From: Bradyrhizobium sp.
Lineage (GTDB): Bacteria > Pseudomonadota > Alphaproteobacteria > Rhizobiales > Xanthobacteraceae
DNA: 8,325 bases
NCBI GenBank assembly: GCA_028290305.1
Contig: JAQGKC010000056.1
Location: forward strand, 1 to 8,325
Direction: 5' to 3'
Shown: positions 5,800-8,325 of the stretch, piece by piece
How positions within the stretch are numbered: position 1 is the stretch's first letter
How the letters are laid out: the number at the start of each line of letters is the position of its first letter
The notes under the pieces: generated by a model
The model's database searches: none
Seen by the model: the letters and a program-made list of their open reading frames with translations, nothing else
What the model was told of the DNA's origin: nothing
Made by a program: the position numbers and the translations under genes

Positions 5800-5818
5800 A
5801 AACGATACAGTTTGGTTT
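5800..5818. promoter_or_regulatory. TetR-type operator, site 4 (one arm degenerate)
   Basis: AAACGATAC-A-GTTTGGTTT: the left arm is perfect, and the right arm differs from GTATCGTTT at two positions. The site is oriented opposite to site 3 and shares its flank ACATAATC on the minus strand. A GGCAAG box (plus 5771-5776, minus strand) keeps the 32-nt spacing. It lies 155 nt before the EmrA start, so it is the likely control point of the efflux operon. The weaker arm may mean lower affinity. Confidence 0.75.
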
Positions 5819-5831
5819 TGATTTCGACCAG

Positions 5832-5867
5832 CGGTGTGAGTGCCGTTTGTGAAGTCAGTCTTAAAGC
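5832..5867 (+). promoter_or_regulatory. Conserved leader block before the efflux operon
   Basis: By hand alignment this matches the minus-strand block beside operator 3 at 28 of 36 positions, most differences being transitions; it sits 5 nt further from the operator. A GTG at 5836 opens a 31-codon frame starting VSAVCEVSLKAW, comparable with MNALGKASLKAR and MNAICKVGLNAR, and stops at 5929-5931, 42 nt before the EmrA start. Such a short upstream frame could be a leader peptide; no ribosome binding site is evident. Confidence 0.5.
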
Positions 5868-5973
5868 ATGGGGTGACGCCCGACCGTCATCGCCGGGTTC
5901 AGGCGCTTGCCAGCTTCGACGCGAAACCTGACTACGCATGTGATGCGCGGGCGGTAGGAGAAAAGAGCAACTT

Positions 5974-7263
5974 ATGGCTAATCCGAACGAAATCGATCCG
6001 AAACTCGACAGCGCCGACGCCGAGCAAAACGGTCCCCACGGTCCCGGGGATAAGATCTATCGCCTGACGCGCAGTCCGCCGGAGGCCAGGGATGCGTCAG
6101 GCGCAGGCGAGGGTGCAAAGCCGGAATTGAAAGTCCGGCCGGACGATCGCAAGCCCGAGGCAAGGCCGTCGGACGAACCGCCCCTCGTTCGTGCGGCGGC
6201 CGATTCCGCGAGGCCGAAAAAGTCGCTGCGGCGACCTCTGATGTTCGCGCTGCTGCCGGTGGCGCTAATCGCGGGCGGCTACTTCTATGTAACCGGCGGT
6301 GCCGTGATGTCGACGGATAATGCCTACGTCCAGGCCGATATGGTCGGATTGTCGACTGACGTTGCCGGCATCGTCACTCAAGTGTTGGTTCACGATAATC
6401 AAAAGCTCGCCAAGGGCGACATCCTGTTCAAGCTGGACCCTCTGCAGTTTCAACTGGCGCTGGATCGCGCCGAGGCTCAGATCGGAAACACCCGCAACGA
6501 TCTCGTCGCGCTGCAGTCCAGTTACCGCAACATGCAGGCCCAAGTTGGGCAGGCGCAGAAAGATGCCGACTTCAACATGATCAACTTCCAGCGCCAGGAG
6601 CAATTGATCGCCAACAATTTCACTCCGAAGGCCACCTTCGATGCCGCGCGCAATACCCTCCAGGGTTCGCAGCAGAAGCTTGCCTCGCTGCAGCAACAAC
6701 TCGCGGGACTTGCTGCCAACCTGAATGGCGACCCTGATGCGCCCATCGAAAGCCATCCCAGATACAAGGATGCGGTGGCCACGCGTGATGAGGCTGCACG
6801 TCAACTTGCCCACACCATCGTGCGAGCCCCCTTCGCCGGCATCGTGACCAATGTGCCGTCGCTGCAACCCGGCCAGTATCTCGCCGCCGCAGCAGTCGCA
6901 TTCAACATCGTTTCGAACGATCACGTCTGGGTTCAAGCGAGCCCGAAGGAGACCGAACTGACCTATGTCAAGCCCGAACAGAAAGTCACGGTCGACGTCG
7001 ATACCTATCCGGGCGAGCGATGGGCCGGAACGGTCGACAGCATAAGCCCGGCATCCGCCTCGAGCTTCTCGTTGCTGCCGGCGGAGAATACGAGCGGTAA
7101 CTGGGTCAAGGTCGTCCAGCGCATTCCGATGCGCATTCTGGTCGACAATGCACCCGGCAAGCCACCGCTGCGCGTCGGCATGAGCGTGGAGGTGAATGTC
7201 GACACCGGACATGCTCGCGGATTTCCCGGTTTCATAACCGGTCTGTTTGGATTGGGGGGCTGA
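5974..7263 (+). CDS. emrA: EmrA-type membrane fusion protein (HlyD family) of an efflux pump
   Basis: This 429-aa periplasmic adaptor would link the MFS pump encoded next to an outer-membrane channel. Residues 1-85 are a cytoplasmic tail, unusually long and rich in Pro, Asp, Glu, Arg and Lys. A single membrane helix follows (about 88-107), then the conserved STDNAYVQAD segment (113-122). The first lipoyl half lies around 126-160, a coiled-coil hairpin rich in Gln and Ala around 161-282, and the second lipoyl half at 282-302 (IVRAPFAGIVTNVPSLQPGQ). A beta-barrel region (about 303-410) and a short hydrophobic C-terminus complete it. TAGGAG (5955-5960) is somewhat distant from the ATG. The MFS gene starts 2 nt after the stop, so they form an operon, probably repressed at operator 4. 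No outer-membrane factor gene is in view. The symbol is by family similarity. Confidence 0.93.
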   Translation: MANPNEIDPKLDSADAEQNGPHGPGDKIYRLTRSPPEARDASGAGEGAKPELKVRPDDRKPEARPSDEPPLVRAAADSARPKKSLRRPLMFALLPVALIAGGYFYVTGGAVMSTDNAYVQADMVGLSTDVAGIVTQVLVHDNQKLAKGDILFKLDPLQFQLALDRAEAQIGNTRNDLVALQSSYRNMQAQVGQAQKDADFNMINFQRQEQLIANNFTPKATFDAARNTLQGSQQKLASLQQQLAGLAANLNGDPDAPIESHPRYKDAVATRDEAARQLAHTIVRAPFAGIVTNVPSLQPGQYLAAAAVAFNIVSNDHVWVQASPKETELTYVKPEQKVTVDVDTYPGERWAGTVDSISPASASSFSLLPAENTSGNWVKVVQRIPMRILVDNAPGKPPLRVGMSVEVNVDTGHARGFPGFITGLFGLGG

Positions 7264-7265
7264 AC

Positions 7266-8325
7266 ATGGCTGATGCCTCTGCGAATACGCAGCCGATCAA
7301 CCGGCCCGCGGTTACGCTGTGTGTGATTCTCGCTGTCATCATGCAGGCGCTCGATACCACCATCGCCAACGTCGCGCTTCCCTATATGCAAGGCAGCGTG
7401 TCGGCGAGCGCGGATCAGATCAATTGGGTGCTGACGTCCTATATCGTGGCCGCGGCCATCATGACCCCGCCATCGGGGTTTCTTGCCACCAGGTTCGGCC
7501 GCAAGCGCGTGTTGATGGCGGCCGTCGTCGGCTTCGTGATCGCATCCGTGCTGTGCGGCATTGCGCAATCGCTGGTCGAGATCGTGGCGTTCCGATTGCT
7601 GCAAGGATTCTTCGGCGCAGCACTCGTTCCACTTGGCCAGTCTGTTCTGCTCGACATCTATACGGTGGAAGAACGCGGTTCTGCCATGGCCGTCTTCGGC
7701 ATATCGGTGATGGTGGGGCCAGTGCTGGGGCCGGTGATCGGCGGCTGGCTGACCGACCACTACAGCTGGCGATGGGTATTCTATATTAACGTGCCCCTGG
7801 GAGTGCTCGCATTCGCCGGCATATCGTTCTTTCTGAGGGAGACCAAGACCAGCACGGCAGCGAAGCTTGACTGGCTCGGATTTGGCAGCCTGAGCCTTGC
7901 TATTGCCGCCATGCAGGTGTTTCTGGACCGGGGTTCGCAACTCGACTGGTTCTCTTCCTTCGAAATCCTGATCGAGGCGGTCGTCTGCGCATCGGCACTT
8001 TACATCTTCCTCGTCCACACCTTTACGGCGAAAAATTCCTTCGTAAATCCCAGACTGTTTCTCGATCGTAACTTCTCGGTCGGGGTGCTGTTCATCTTCA
8101 TTGTCGGGATAACCTATCTGGCATCGCTGGCGTTGTTGACACCCTATTTGCAGACGCTGATGGGTTATCCCGTGGTGACTGCGGGGATCGTCATGGGCCC
8201 GCGCGGCCTCGGCACCATGGCCTGCATGTTCCTGGTCGGGCGCCTGATCGGACGGATCGATACCAGGCTGCTGCTCATGATCGGCCTGCTGCTGACCGCC
8301 TGGGCCATGTACGACATGACCGGAT
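7266..8325 (+). CDS. emrB: EmrB/QacA-type MFS drug exporter (DHA2 family), 3' end outside window
   Basis: The frame is open from ATG 7266 to the right edge (353 codons), about two thirds of the roughly 510-530 aa usual for 14-helix DHA2 pumps. A run of six G (7254-7259) inside the end of the EmrA gene serves as ribosome binding site. Family motifs are present in order: LDTTIANVALPY (29-40) in helix 1, motif A GFLATRFGRKRV (71-82), the RLLQGFFGA motif (110-118), antiporter motif C GPVLGPVIGG (151-160), and WRWVFYINVP (168-177). These proton-driven antiporters export hydrophobic compounds, and with EmrA deliver them across both membranes. Substrate cannot be predicted. The gene is coupled to the adaptor and likely shares its TetR control. 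Confidence 0.95.
   Translation, partial: MADASANTQPINRPAVTLCVILAVIMQALDTTIANVALPYMQGSVSASADQINWVLTSYIVAAAIMTPPSGFLATRFGRKRVLMAAVVGFVIASVLCGIAQSLVEIVAFRLLQGFFGAALVPLGQSVLLDIYTVEERGSAMAVFGISVMVGPVLGPVIGGWLTDHYSWRWVFYINVPLGVLAFAGISFFLRETKTSTAAKLDWLGFGSLSLAIAAMQVFLDRGSQLDWFSSFEILIEAVVCASALYIFLVHTFTAKNSFVNPRLFLDRNFSVGVLFIFIVGITYLASLALLTPYLQTLMGYPVVTAGIVMGPRGLGTMACMFLVGRLIGRIDTRLLLMIGLLLTAWAMYDMTG

Noticed and set aside
7319..7789. 156-aa plus-strand ORF inside the MFS gene and other long opposite-strand frames over the efflux operon
   Set aside because: They are out-of-frame shadows of strongly supported EmrA and EmrB coding sequence.
1..8325. CRISPR array, insertion sequence or prophage elements
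   Set aside because: I saw no regularly spaced direct repeats, no transposase or integrase motif and no terminal inverted repeats of IS type. The repeated elements are all promoter cassettes.

Overview
The window looks like an accessory region of a GC-rich alphaproteobacterial chromosome. Protein style (LabA-like NYN protein, EmrAB-type pump, patatin lipoprotein) suggests a Bradyrhizobium-like member of the Rhizobiales. That assignment is inference from family resemblance; no rRNA or other taxonomic marker is present.

Layout. 1-292 (minus): N-terminal 97 residues of a patatin-like lipoprotein running off the left edge. 330-350: a perfect TetR-type palindrome. 494-1087 (plus): an isochorismatase-fold hydrolase lacking the usual catalytic Cys. 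1094-1417 (minus): a doubtful 107-aa ORF. 1461-1479: a second operator, followed by a 28-aa ORF with a strong ribosome binding site (1540-1626). 1706-2338 (plus): a LabA/NYN protein with two acidic metal-site residues replaced. 2270-2770 (minus): a membrane-anchored hypothetical protein overlapping the NYN 3' end. 3071-3184 (minus): a tiny single-pass membrane protein. 3242-3369: a nested inverted-repeat element. 3588-3606: a third operator in front of a TetR repressor (3647-4327). 4433-5612: a second, frameshifted patatin copy. 5800-5818: a fourth operator in front of an EmrA-type adaptor (5974-7263) and an EmrB/QacA-type MFS pump (7266 to beyond the right edge).

The unifying signal is regulatory. 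The same operator (AAACNATAC-n-GTATCGTTT) occurs four times in 5.5 kb. At every copy a GACAAG/GGCAAG box begins exactly 32 nt after the G of the better half-site. Three copies also share a roughly 35-nt block on the opposite side (GGTATGAACGC...GTAAAG...GTCTTAA), which can be read as a short conserved peptide. The four sites therefore look like diverged copies of one bidirectional promoter cassette. The local TetR probably represses itself, the efflux operon, the patatin/hydrolase pair and the small ORF as one regulon. The patatin gene has also been duplicated. The fourth site keeps a ribosome binding site and start resembling those of tetR, suggesting shuffling of an ancestral tetR-efflux cassette.

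The most plausible role is an inducible response to a hydrophobic or aromatic compound: export by EmrAB, plus lipid-directed and small-molecule hydrolases. The inducer and substrate cannot be read from the sequence.
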